Positions 35,559-46,503 of a stretch of DNA of 64,000 bases are shown here, in pieces. The position numbers and the translations under genes were made by a program. Origin of the DNA: Stropharia rugosoannulata (taxonomy: Eukaryota > Basidiomycota > Agaricomycetes > Agaricales > Strophariaceae); the NCBI GenBank assembly GCA_028532985.1, contig JANCIK010000001.1, positions 3,224,001-3,288,000 on the forward strand. Reading direction: 5' to 3'. The notes beneath the pieces were generated by a model that was not told where the DNA came from, searched no databases, and saw only the letters and a program-made list of their open reading frames with translations. Position 1 is the first letter of the stretch, and each line of letters opens with the position of its first letter.

Positions 35559-37179
35559 GGTAATCAACTAGAGCGCATACACGTGTGGGCTGGACATGTA
35601 TACTCGCGCACCACTATACCTTACCTGGAGTCTTAGATGTCGCGTTATTCAAAATCAACATGCTGGGAACTCTGCTTGCCATGAAACACGTAGCATGATA
35701 TCTCGTCTCTTCTGCGATGACAAACAAAAGATACGAACAAGATTGGCTCGAAACTGACATTCGGATGATCGTACTTCATTTCGCGTTATCATCACTCCGC
35801 CGCTCTCCATACACGTCCTTTAGGCGTTTTGCGCTCGGGAGCATCCATTAACTTGAACAATCACATAAGACAAACACGAGGGGGATGTGACGACTATTGT
35901 CATTATTATTAGGATGCTCTCCACCTGCCATAGAGACTAAGTAACATTCGTGAGACGTTCTTGATCAAGGGTGCACTCTATCGTCCTCTTTCATTACCAT
36001 TTAGGGTCCATTCAAGCATCGGCTACATATGTTGAATGTCCTTGACGAGCTGGTCGTGGACATTTTTAGTCGCTCAATCAATAAACACGGGCACTGTTGA
36101 AAAGCACATGTCGTGAGTGTTGTCACGAGGTGGATCCGGCCACAGTATGCACACAGTCCACGCAAGTTGGCTTAAATGACAGCTTGGCTTTGACGGTGCT
36201 TTAGCAGAGGTCCACACCCCAAATGGCCGTAGTTCTTGTAACGCCCTATACTTCACATAACATGTGCAGTATCGGTATCTTTCAATACACTTAGGAAATG
36301 ATATATCGTCTACGTTATACGAGAGCTAACTGTGTATCTCGTATTCTAGAAAGCCGGTCTCCAAACCAGACGTTATCAAGGATGCATATGTAGCGTACCA
36401 TTTCCGTCACATTTCATGTGAAGTAAATTAAAATGCTAGTCTCGTCTCTCCGGACGGCCCTACGCTCCGACGTACACGTTACAGTCTAGAATCCATCGAA
36501 GGTCGGTACATTCGTATTCGCTGCGCGCATTCAAGCTATACATTTAACTCGAATGCTGAAGGCCCTGTACTCCTGATCTTATTACCCCTGGATTCGTCTA
36601 AGAATATTCACCTTCAACTCAGCCATATGCTGGTAACTTAATTCCTGACCCGTGCCACTATCCTTTGACTGAAATTTTGATAGATGTGCTGTTTGAACCA
36701 TATAGTCTCCCAAACAGTCCCTATCATCAAATTTATTGTCAATGGCCTGGACCAAAACCTCCCTCGTCGACACTGACTCTGAGGTGAGAGGGCCGCGGAA
36801 CAATCACCAATGAGCAACCTTCGAACGATTTAGTGCGGATAAGCGGTAAATACGAGTCAGCACAGTGAGACTTGCGATTTTATGCTTATGTGGAGGGGTT
36901 CCTGTCTGCGGTTCTGTGGCCGGAAGAAGGCGTTGGTGACCAGATGCTTCCCCTGAGATGGCTTCTCGTGTATTCATTCAGATTGCGGGCCTTGGACCTG
37001 CTAGAGTGCCTCCCTGTATTTTGGAACACGAAGAATTTTTTTTTTTTTTTTTTTTGCTTTGCAAATATAAGGCAAGGGGTCCTCTCTGTCTTGCTATTGT
37101 CCGTATTACCTAGCCCTAATTTTTTTTAAAGAAAAAAAATACAGCAGCATCGCAATTCCTTGGCAACTTGGGGAGAATA
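35559..37179. other. Intergenic, 1.6 kb without a supported gene
   Basis: Several short frames occur on both strands, including 36803-36582 on the minus strand, but none has an ATG-led motif or splice-supported extension. A run of 20 T is at 37036-37055, and A/T-rich sequence follows up to the start of the ICMT gene. Confidence 0.45.
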
Positions 37180-38019
37180 ATGTGGTTATCCTACGTACGC
37201 GTGCTCTTTACTCTCGCCGCGACGCTTGGGTTTCACAAAGCGACTACGCCTCCGCACCCGCCACCGTCTACCTCAGAAATTGTCCATTCAACAAGCCTAG
37301 AGGTCCTCCTTCGACTGCGTCTAGGCCAGAAAGTTGTCAAGGTAAGCTAATATCGTTCCACTTATTAGTACAATGCAATGAAAGACCACGCCAGACTATC
37401 TGCTGGGCCGCTGCACTCTCTGAAATGGCCGTTGTCCTCTCAAAAGCACACCAGGGCCTGCTCATGTCGCGCTTCGTTCTAAGCGTCCTGGCCACGGACG
37501 GCTGCCACGCCACAATACAGCTGACCAGCAGCTTCTTCGCAGGTGCGGTGCTGACGGCGCTGGGCGGTTACACACGCGCGGTGTGCTACCGCGCGCTCGG
37601 CAAGTTCTTCACGTTCGAGCTCGCCATCCGTGACGGGCACTGCCTGGTTACCAACGGCCCGTATGGCGTCGTGCGCCACCCTGGGTACACCGCTGTGCTA
37701 TGCGCGGTGTTGGGCGTGTGCATGTGGCACGCGAGCCAGGTGAGCAGCCTCGCTTACGCTGGTAGTACTATTGTATGTTGTTTAACGGAGGTTGGTCTTT
37801 TTTGATACACAGGGCTCCTGGGCGCGCGAATGCGGCGTCCTCGAGAGCGGGATCGGGAGGGTAGCGGCGTTGGTATTTCTGGTGTTGACTGCGGCGATAC
37901 TTACTGGGCTGATGACACGCATACCATTGGAGGATGCTGCGCTGAAGAAAGTGTTTGGCCGGGAGTGGGATGCTTGGGCTGCGAGGGTGCCGTACAAGCT
38001 AGTACCCGGGATTTACTAA
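37180..38019 (+). CDS. Isoprenylcysteine carboxyl methyltransferase-family protein
   Basis: Exons 37180-37341, 37395-37739 and 37813-38019 encode 237 residues. The C-terminal half carries the ICMT signature: 'TNGPYGVVRHPGYTAVL' (cofactor-binding RHPxY) and 'EDAALKKVFGREWDAWAARV' ending in 'PYKLVPGIY'. Several hydrophobic segments precede it. ICMTs methylate the C-terminal prenylcysteine of CaaX proteins in the ER. Mushrooms have several paralogues of this family, and this one need not be the canonical Ste14. The first exon is rich in Pro and His and is the least certain part; the acceptor at 37394 was picked because it keeps 'TICWAAALSEMAVVL' in frame. Confidence 0.82.
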
Positions 38020-38730
38020 AATACATGAATGTACGACCTTGTCCATGATGATATGTCATTTTAATATTGCCCGTTGGTTATTCGGAAGGCAACAATGTTC
38101 ATCTACGTTTTGTTACACCATAAATTAAGAAGATTAAACAGATGCATATCACATGTAAATGAAGTGCATCACCTGAGTACCTCAGTGTACGCCAATTATA
38201 AACATTTCTTATACTTGTAGGGTTAATAACGATCTAAAAGTCTTGCAGGGAGCTTGGACAGTGCATGGGCGCTTAAGCGCTTAAATCGTGAGAACCTGAT
38301 TGCCGATTTACAACTTCTCGATTGTCCCGCACATCTCCCGCACAGACAAGGAAAACAGGTGCAAGTTGATCAATTTTCTCCAAAGCAACAAGAGCAAAAA
38401 CAATTAGGTGTAACGTATTTTATCAATTGGAAACAGACAATATACCCCATAGCGCATTGGAAACAAAGCCCAGAAAATCAGATGGTGAAATCGAAGGATG
38501 AGAACTAAGAAAAAGATAAGATTGCAATAAAAATAGGTTTGATATCGGTACAGCACTACAGCGACTCAAGTACAGCTAACACCATTCACATCAAAAGACT
38601 ACACACAAAGACAGTATATGTATAAAATACAAGTGAAGATGAAACACAAACAAATCACACAAACTGCAGAGAACTAAATAACTTACGCCGAATCATACTC
38701 GACATCAACGACACAAAAGATTTTGATTCA
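38020..38730. other. Intergenic, convergent 3' ends
   Basis: AT-rich spacer between the ICMT-like and Smr genes. A palindromic GCGCTTAAGCGC at about 38270-38281 is the only notable element. The 84-codon plus frame at 38254-38508 is Gln/Lys-rich and unsupported. Confidence 0.5.
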
Positions 38731-40146
38731 TTACGGGACGTGTCCGCTGCGCGGCAGCGTGATGATGAGCTGCCCTGGGTTGCGCGGGTTGATTTCACAC
38801 GGGATTCGGAGTCGTTGCATCTCCCGTATAACGGCTGGCTTAAGTGTGGGCTGCTGGTTCACAGAATGTAAGCCCTTCCCTACGATAACGTGTATAGTCG
38901 TCTTGTTCTCCTGGTTCGCGCGGACGATGGCGCGTTCGATGCGGTCAAACGCCTCCCGTGGCCGGAGCCCGTGCACGTCAATCTTGTTGGACAGCGCTTG
39001 TGGATTACGAGCTGTAGAAGGAAAAGATAATAAGACGATATGGCAAGGGGGAGACTAGGCGAGAGCAAAAGGCTCCACATACCGACGTAGTACCTCCTGG
39101 CAGCCTTTTCATGCAGTTTGTACGCTGCCGCATCCATGTCCTTAATCTGTACTTTCAGACGCAGCGCATCCATGACGCGCCCTTGGCTTTCCGCCAGCCT
39201 GCGCTCGCCGTCAAGTTGCGCCCGGAGCTTCTCCTCGTCTCTCGCTTTCTTCCTCAGCTCGTCGGCGCGGGAGTACAGCTTGCCTGGATGGCGGGTCGAA
39301 AGTACAGATATGTCGCTGGGATCAGATAGGATAGTAGAGGGCGAAGGCGGGGGCGGAGATGCAGGAGGTGGGGGAGGAGAGCGGAAGAGAGGACTCGGAG
39401 CCAGGGGTGGTTGGAGTAACAGGTTCTGTGAGATAGAGCCAATGTTTTGTGTCTCGTCTGTATCATCTTGTGGATGAGCAATTTGTGGTGTTTGGAAAAG
39501 AGATCTACACATGTGATTGGAATCGTTATTGGCAGAGTCCAAGGGGGGGACGTCTAAAATCTGAAAGAGCGCTCCAGGTATTCGCATAGGGTTGGTATCT
39601 CGCTGAGGGGTATTTGCGATATTTTGTGCCGGTTCTGGGGTAGGTTCCGGGTCATTAGGTGAATCACTGTCCGCTAGGCTGGATCGTACATTGAGAACAA
39701 GAGGAGAGAGCTGATCAAGTAGTTGTTGAGGGGTTTGCAGGGGGTCGGGATCATATTCGTTGTCGGTCTCCAAGTTCATGATGGCGCGGGCACCTGGCGT
39801 TCGCAGCTCATCGCTATCTGAATGGGGATCATCACTAGCGCGAGCACCTGGCGTTCTCAGTTCATCGCTGTCTGACTGGGGTTCATCACTAGCATCGGTT
39901 GACTCGAGTTTGACATCTTCGTGGGGCTTTATCTCGCCGAACTGTAAGACTGGTTGAATAACGTCATTCAAATCAGAATGCCACAATGATGACTGTGGTC
40001 GACGAACTGGAATAGGCACTGGGACAGGCGCTGCAGCCTCTGGAGGCATGGTCGGAGAGAATGGCTTCAGAAAGAAAGGGTCTGGGTCCGCCATCGAGGT
40101 TTGGTCAATAAGCCAGTCGGGCGGCTGTAAGACATCTGACATTGTT

Positions 40147-40180
<34 letters not shown>

Positions 40181-41072
40181 CGTCCGGTGGGTCTATGATT
40201 TGGGCTTGGTCGGCCTGTGGAGTGCTGTTGTTTTCCGAAGACGACATTTCTGGTATAGGAGCGAGGTCGGGAGCGAAGCCTAGTATTTGATTATCATACG
40301 GTTCTTCATCGTGAACTTCGACCCTTATGTCTCCGGGAAGTATAGAACTCTGGGCGCTGTCCGGTGGTGTGGGAAGAAGGACAGGTAGCGGCGGCGGTGA
40401 GTAAGAGTCTGGAGATTGATCGAGAGTAGAAACTAGGCCGGAGCGCGGTCTCACAGGAAGAGCCTCGCGTGGGGAAGAATCCGCGGAGTGCAAGGTCGGA
40501 AGGTAAACTGGCTTCGGGGAGGGGGATATGGGTGTAGCTTGAAGAAAGAAGCTCGGTGGAGTGGGTGGTTGGTCAGTGGAAAAGACGGGAGTAGATGATT
40601 GTGGGGGAGCGTTTTCCAGCAATTCAGGTACGGGTGCTTGGTTGCGCTCTGGTGGTTTGTAGGCACGGATGCGAGGGGGTAGAGGGACGGCAATTATGGG
40701 TACATCAATGGCTGGCACTGAACGCGTACGCCTTTGACGACGTTCCTTTTCACGATCCCGTGCCTTATTGAACTCTGCACGAAGCGCTGCATGAGGGAAG
40801 GCAATTTCGGACATAACTGCAGCAAGCACGGTCCATAGCATGAACATGAACATGTGCTGAAGATCTCTTGATAAGAGGAAGTCTACTGCGAGGCGCAGAC
40901 TATACGCTAAGAGATGATCAACACTTGGGGCTGAAGAACGTCCCGAGACTTGGTGCAGGATGACGCCCTCCCATACACCCAGTACTGCAGCGATCAGTTT
41001 ATTCGGCGCCCGTGCAGCAAAGAGAAAGACGCGGAGACCAATGCCCGAGACGATAGTGAGAGCGATGTCCAT
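38731..41072 (-). CDS. DUF1771-Smr domain protein with long disordered region
   Basis: Two exons, 41072-39083 and 39011-38731, encode 756 residues. The first ATG (41072) is followed by two hydrophobic segments ('IALTIVSGIGLRVFLFAA' and 'HMFMFMLWTVLAAVMSEIAF'), so the protein may be membrane-attached. Residues 130-560 are Pro/Ser/Asp-rich and disordered, with an Asn-Asp repeat and an 18-residue tandem repeat. The C-terminus has DUF1771 ('YSRADELRKKARDEEKLRAQ', 'LHEKAARRYY') and then an Smr domain: 'KIDVHGLRPREAFDRIERAI', 'HVIVGKGLHS' and 'CEINPRNPGQLII'. Smr domains act as nucleases or RNA-binding modules in translation quality control, for example yeast Cue2. Here the 'DVHGLRPREA' and 'GKGLHS' signature residues are kept. 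Divergent from the chitin synthase gene. Confidence 0.85.
39783..39890 (-). repeat. 54-bp coding tandem repeat in the DUF1771-Smr gene
   Basis: Two adjacent 54-bp units (39783-39836 and 39837-39890) encode 18-residue repeats of the form S-D-[ED]-P-[QH]-SDSDELRTPGAR-A. The two copies differ mostly at synonymous positions. A GTTGTC hexamer run at about 40149-40180 encodes Asn-Asp repeats in the same protein. Confidence 0.85.
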
Positions 41073-41648
41073 TGGAGCAGAAGTCGGGGCTGGCCAGTGC
41101 TGGACAGAGGAACATCGCACTGGGAGGGATCAACACGACAAACACGCGTGGATAGCTAGGTGTTCAATTTTAGCTGTAATAGTGCGGCCTCGTGTGCCTA
41201 TTTAGATGGATTGTTGTTAGGCTCAGCTTCCCCAGAACAGCACAGGAGTAACCATATAGCAGGCGTTCGAGATGAAAGCGGTGCGGAGGACGCAAGGAAC
41301 TGGCGGCGCCGGCGGAGTTTGGACTTCACCAGTGTACCTTTCCTGTCCCTTTAAACCTTTCAGCCAATCAACAACGAATCCAAAACCAATCACCCGCAAG
41401 CCGCATGTCCAGCCCAAACCACTTTATCCAAAATTTGAGTCTTCAGCACATTATGAGCATGAAAACTTGTTCGCATTCTCCTGCGTTCCGCGTAGAATTA
41501 CGAGATTACTGGCACATCGTTCAAGGTGAACACGGACTTGCTTACATACACGAACTGCGCCGCAGACTTGTTATGCGGTCACCTGATTGACGCGTCCAAG
41601 TTCCAACATTGAAATGGTTCGGTGTACAAGTACCACAGATACTACAAC
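41073..41648. promoter_or_regulatory. Divergent promoter region of Smr and chitin synthase genes
   Basis: 576 bp between start codons with short frames on both strands. No specific element could be assigned. Confidence 0.5.
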
Positions 41649-44600
41649 ATGGCCCCAAAGCGCAAGCCAGCCCCTCAGCCCCCGCTGCACGTCGCCAGCG
41701 AGCCGGCTGATCCCACTTTGACGCGATACACTCTTTCCGACGCAGAGACCCCGACAATGGATAGCTACCCCAATGATGTACAAGACCATTTGCTGCAACA
41801 GTACCCGGAACAAAGGCTATCTATTCATCTGGACCCCTTCCAGGAGCTCCACTCCTCCATTGAAGGTCATTCCGCGGCCCAACAATATCATTCACGACAA
41901 TCTACAACAGAATATGTACCATATCAACCAGGACAACATTTAGAACCTATAATTACAGGGGAAACCTTACAGCTTGACCAGGACTGCGGAGTTCCTTCAA
42001 GCACAGAATCTGATGTCTACTATGCCTCAACTACTGTTACACCCTTGCCTAATGGCTCTCTCCCTCTCGCTGCCATGTCGAATGACCATCTAAATCCCAT
42101 GCAGGGATATCCGCAGTCTTCTGTTTCATCTTATACACACTCCTACGAACAATTGTCTCTTCCAGCCGGCTCAGAAATTGACCACTTTAATCACGATACT
42201 GAAGCCTATGCGTCAGGACACTACTCACGCGCATCGTACCGCCCTCCGCGATCACGCTCGCCGACCCCGGCGGTAGACGATGAAGATTACATGATTGTAG
42301 GAAACGAATCTGTACATTATACCGGACATGCCGAAAGCCAAAACGGATACGACCTTGAAAATAAGCCATACTACACAGAACAAGGCTATCTTCCTAACGG
42401 AGGTAAAGTCTTGTACGATCCAGAACCTGAAACCCCGACATCTACAGTTTATACCTTACCAGCAGAAGAGAAAACCCAACACTTCGGTCCTGCTCCCACA
42501 GGTCGGGTCGTTCGACGTCATAAGACTAAACGGAGAGTACACTTGACTAATGGAAATCTCGTTGTTGACTTGGATGTGCCTCCTAAACTCGTGCTGCCCC
42601 GGCGCGGAGAACCAGAAACGATGAAGACTCGCTATACCGCGGTCACCTGTGATCCAGACGATTTCGAGAAGAGCGGATTTTTCCTTCGACAAAACGAGTC
42701 AGGGCGACGAACAGAAGTGTTTATTGTAATAACTATGTATAATGTAAGTTGCTTTATGATCGACGCACAAATGATGTTGATTCTCACTTCTTGAAAGGAG
42801 GACGAAATTCTGTTTTGTCGGACTTTGTATGGCGTAATGCGGAATATCTCACATCTTTGTACTAGGAAGAGCTCGCAGACATGGGGCCCTAATTCTTGGG
42901 AAAAGGTTTACTTATAATCTCCCATCAGCAGCTCGTGTTAATCAAATTTTAGGTAGTTGTTTGTATAGTGGCTGATGGACGCAAGAAAGTGCACCCGCGG
43001 GTTTTAGACTGCTTGACACTACTCGGTGTCTACCAACCGGGAGACCACATGAAAAACAAGGTTAACGAGAAAGAAGTCACAGCCCATTTGTTCGAGTACA
43101 CAACAACATTCGCGCTCGACCCTAATCTACATTTCAAATATCCGGACAAGGGCATTGTGCCGACCCAGATTATCTTCTGTATGAAAGAGAAGAACCAGAA
43201 AAAAATCAACAGCCACCGATGGTTTTTCAACGCGTTTGCGCCCATGTTGCAGGTGACTTGCGTTCGACCTTTGTACCCACCTACTACTCCCTGATGCGAT
43301 TTACAGCCCAATGTATGCGTGCTCCTCGATGTGGGAACAAGGCCTAGCAAAAATAGCATATACAGATTGTGGAAAGTCTTTGATCTAAATTCCAATGTTG
43401 CTGGTGCTTGTGGAGAAATAGCTGCGTATAAGGGGAGAAACTGGTCATTGCTACTAAATCCGCTGGGTGAGCTGTTTCTCTGCAAGTGTCGTACATCCGT
43501 TAACTAATCCCTGAAATTACCACAGTGGCCGCGCAAAATTTTGAATACAAAATAAGCAGCATTCTCGACAAGCCGACAGAGTCGATGTTCGGGTACATTA
43601 GCGTCTTGGTGAGTACTGCAGCATTTCCACATCCGGATGTATTTGGCTTCCATGCTAAATGTGGATTATTAGCCTGGAGCATTTTCTGCCTATAGGTCAA
43701 TCATGATCAAATATGTCGTATCGATGAGTACTTCTTTACTAACAAGCTCTTGTAGATACATTGCACTGCAAAATGATCAACTTGGCATAGGTCCATTGGC
43801 TTCCTATTTTAAGGGTGAAGTACTTCATGGCAGAGACACTGATATTTTCACTTCGAATATGTGTATGTCGTATTAGTTTTTCTCTTACTCGTACAATTTG
43901 CTGACAGCAGACGCATATCCAGACCTAGCGGAAGATGTGAGGTTGTCTGCATTGAATGACGCCACTGTGAATTAATTCATACGATCTAGCGCATCCTTTG
44001 CTTTGAACTTGTTGCAAAAGCAAACTCGAATTGGTAAGTTTGTTTCTCACTGTCTACTGTCTTTCATTAACACAGTGCCAAAGGGTCCTAAAATACGTAA
44101 AGGGTGCTGTCGGCGAAACCGATGTACCAGACACCATCCCTGAATTCATTTCCCAACGACGACGGTGGTTGAATGGGTCCTTCTTTGCAGCGACGTATGC
44201 CATAGCACACACGGGACAAATATTACGTTCGGGGCATAGCTTTGCCAGAAAGATGGTGCTTATGGTGGAGACTTTTTACAACATTATTAATCTGATATTT
44301 TCATGGTTCAGTATTGTAAGTTTGTGATCATGATCTAAGTAAAATATGGCTAACTTTTGACTTTCCGCAGGGAAATTTCTATCTGCTATTTGTGAGTACG
44401 AGGGATAGGTATTTCTGGGAGCAAGCCTAATTTATTGTGATCTCAGGTTATCCTTACAACCTCGTTGGAGAACGCTGTGGGTACCGCAAGCGGTGGGCTG
44501 AGGTTATTCAATATAACGGTGCAGGTACTTAAATTTTATCTCTTTGCATTTTGGCTCCTGTTAACCACAATACTTTCAGTATATATTGGCTTCACTTATA

Positions 44601-45720
44601 GTCGGATGCTTCTTCTTTTCTATGGGAAATAAACCCACCGCGTTAGTACACCATCTTCAATGCTTCAGGGAATCTGGCTGATGATATCTTTAGGGCCAAA
44701 TCTAAGTACAAGATTACTACTATCGTACTCGCAGTGCTCATGATTTATCTGCTCATTGCGTCTGTTGTCTGCGCTATACAAGCGAGCCGTCAGGGGGGAG
44801 CAAGCAATTCGGTTATAATATTCAGTGTACTTCTGACCTACGGCCGTGAGTTTCATTTCTACAGTTAAATATTGTATTCGAAGCTGACAATTATAAAGTA
44901 TACGCATTTAGTAGTCTTCTTGCATTTGATCCCTGGCATATGTTTACGAGCTTCATACCGTATATGCTGCTGTCGCCGATGTATATCAACGTCTTGAACA
45001 TGTAAGATGCATTTTTATTTACTTACTGCACTGCACAGCTGACAAGCTTTATCGTAGCTATGCATTCTCAAATATCGATGATGTATGTCTTTTTCAAGTC
45101 TTATTCTAAAACCGCTTATTTAGTCTGTTGCAGATATCATGGGGGACAAAACAGGATTCTATTCCAGATTCTGACCTTGGGGCTGTCATCCAAGACAAGC
45201 ATTCGCAGGTGGACGTCGAAATGCTTACCGAGCCCGCCGACGTGAACAGCATCTACGAGGAATCGCTTGCGAATTTGCGCGACCGCGTACCTGTTGACAA
45301 CAAAGGGAAGGGTAAAGGTAGAACGACTATGACCGTTGCGGAGAAGGAAAATGCAGCGAAGGACTATTATGCCAACGTCAGGACAAATGTCTTGCTCACA
45401 TGGGTCCTGTCAAATGTATGTTTTGCCGTTCTTGTGCGTTGCATTGATATCGCTTACTAGTCGCCCTCTCAGGGCCTGCTGCTGGTGCTGATCCTGAGCA
45501 ATCTGAATAAGACGGATGCGTTCGGGAATAACGTTGGTGTGACGAAGGTGAAGGGATACCTGGTATTTATTTTGGCCTTTACGGCCATCACGAATTCTGT
45601 CGTACGTGCCTTCCTGTTGAACTCCCTTTTTTGAGCGCGACGATAAGCTGACCGACTAATGTATCTTAGAGATTTGCTGGCTCGACGTTGTATCTATTAG
45701 CACGGCTCATTACTGGATGA
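41649..45720 (+). CDS. Chitin synthase (division 1, class I-III type)
   Basis: A first exon 41649-42743 carries a 365-residue N-terminus, Tyr/Ser/Gln-rich and disordered, ending in the CHS1N-type region ('[20 protein letters not shown]'). The second exon begins at 42798, and at least a dozen further short exons follow to the TGA at 45718-45720. Catalytic motifs are '[17 protein letters not shown]', '[16 protein letters not shown]', 'DVGTRPS', '[15 protein letters not shown]' and '[18 protein letters not shown]' (QRRRW). These are followed by the C-terminal cluster of membrane helices. The enzyme polymerises GlcNAc from UDP-GlcNAc across the plasma membrane for wall and septum. The extended N-terminal region with no myosin motor and the CHS1N region place it in division 1; the exact class needs a tree. 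No frame break was found, including the exon pair that joins 'NM' and 'YLAED'. Confidence 0.93.
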
Positions 45721-46503
45721 TATTTTATGACTTTCATGTTTTTATGCCTTCTTGTCATGTCCTTGTATCGTTTTGCGACTACTTATACAGTGGATGTTGG
45801 ATAATTCCAAGATAGTTCGCGGCATTGTTTACAAACTAGCAATGGTTTGTCCGAGATGGACTATGACTTTCTTGTTACCGTGGTATGTCAGCAGGATTAG
45901 ATACATAGTGCTTGTAGGTGCTTGTATTGTTGACATTGTTTAGCAGATGGTGAATGAAGGACCCGAACCAATGAAGGACTTATGAAAGATGTTTTTGTTG
46001 TGCTTTTGGGCACGTGAGACTAGGACCGCGATGGACACATCAAAAGACCACGGGAGACTTAGTCTCCTTCACAGACCAAATAAACAGATGACAGTCGATC
46101 TGTTAATATAAGCGGGAGACTAGCGATGGGCCGCGATTTGGACTCTCTGGTCCACGACTCAAGTACTCAAGTACTCAACCGCGACAGTCAAGGTGTGTTG
46201 CACTCACTCAACGTCAATGCTTGTTATGTCTACCAACCTATCGCGGCATCATCCACTCTCAGCCTGTACAACCAATGTCGATAACCTTCACGCAGCATTT
46301 AAATAAACCGGTTGTTGCCTAGTTCTAAAATTGTACATTTTAATGGGTTCCTCCGTCCTTCCCCAGTATCGATCCGGTAATCAGGTGAGCAGGCGCTAAA
46401 CGGTCCACCACTATCGTCTAATCAATGCAGCGTTGGTGGAGAATTCTCCCAAGCAACTGCTTCCTGGTTGTCCTACTTTCAGTCTCATTCCACAACGTGT
46501 AGT
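45721..46503. other. Intergenic between chitin synthase and RdRP genes
   Basis: About 780 bp. It contains an inverted repeat GGAGAC-TTA-GTCTCC at about 46051-46065 and a doubled 'AGTACTCA' word near 46160. No gene recognised. Confidence 0.5.

Noticed and set aside
46340..46440. Possible tRNA-like sequence near the RdRP start
   Set aside because: The stretch lacks a proper acceptor stem and both A and B box motifs; no tRNA could be folded.
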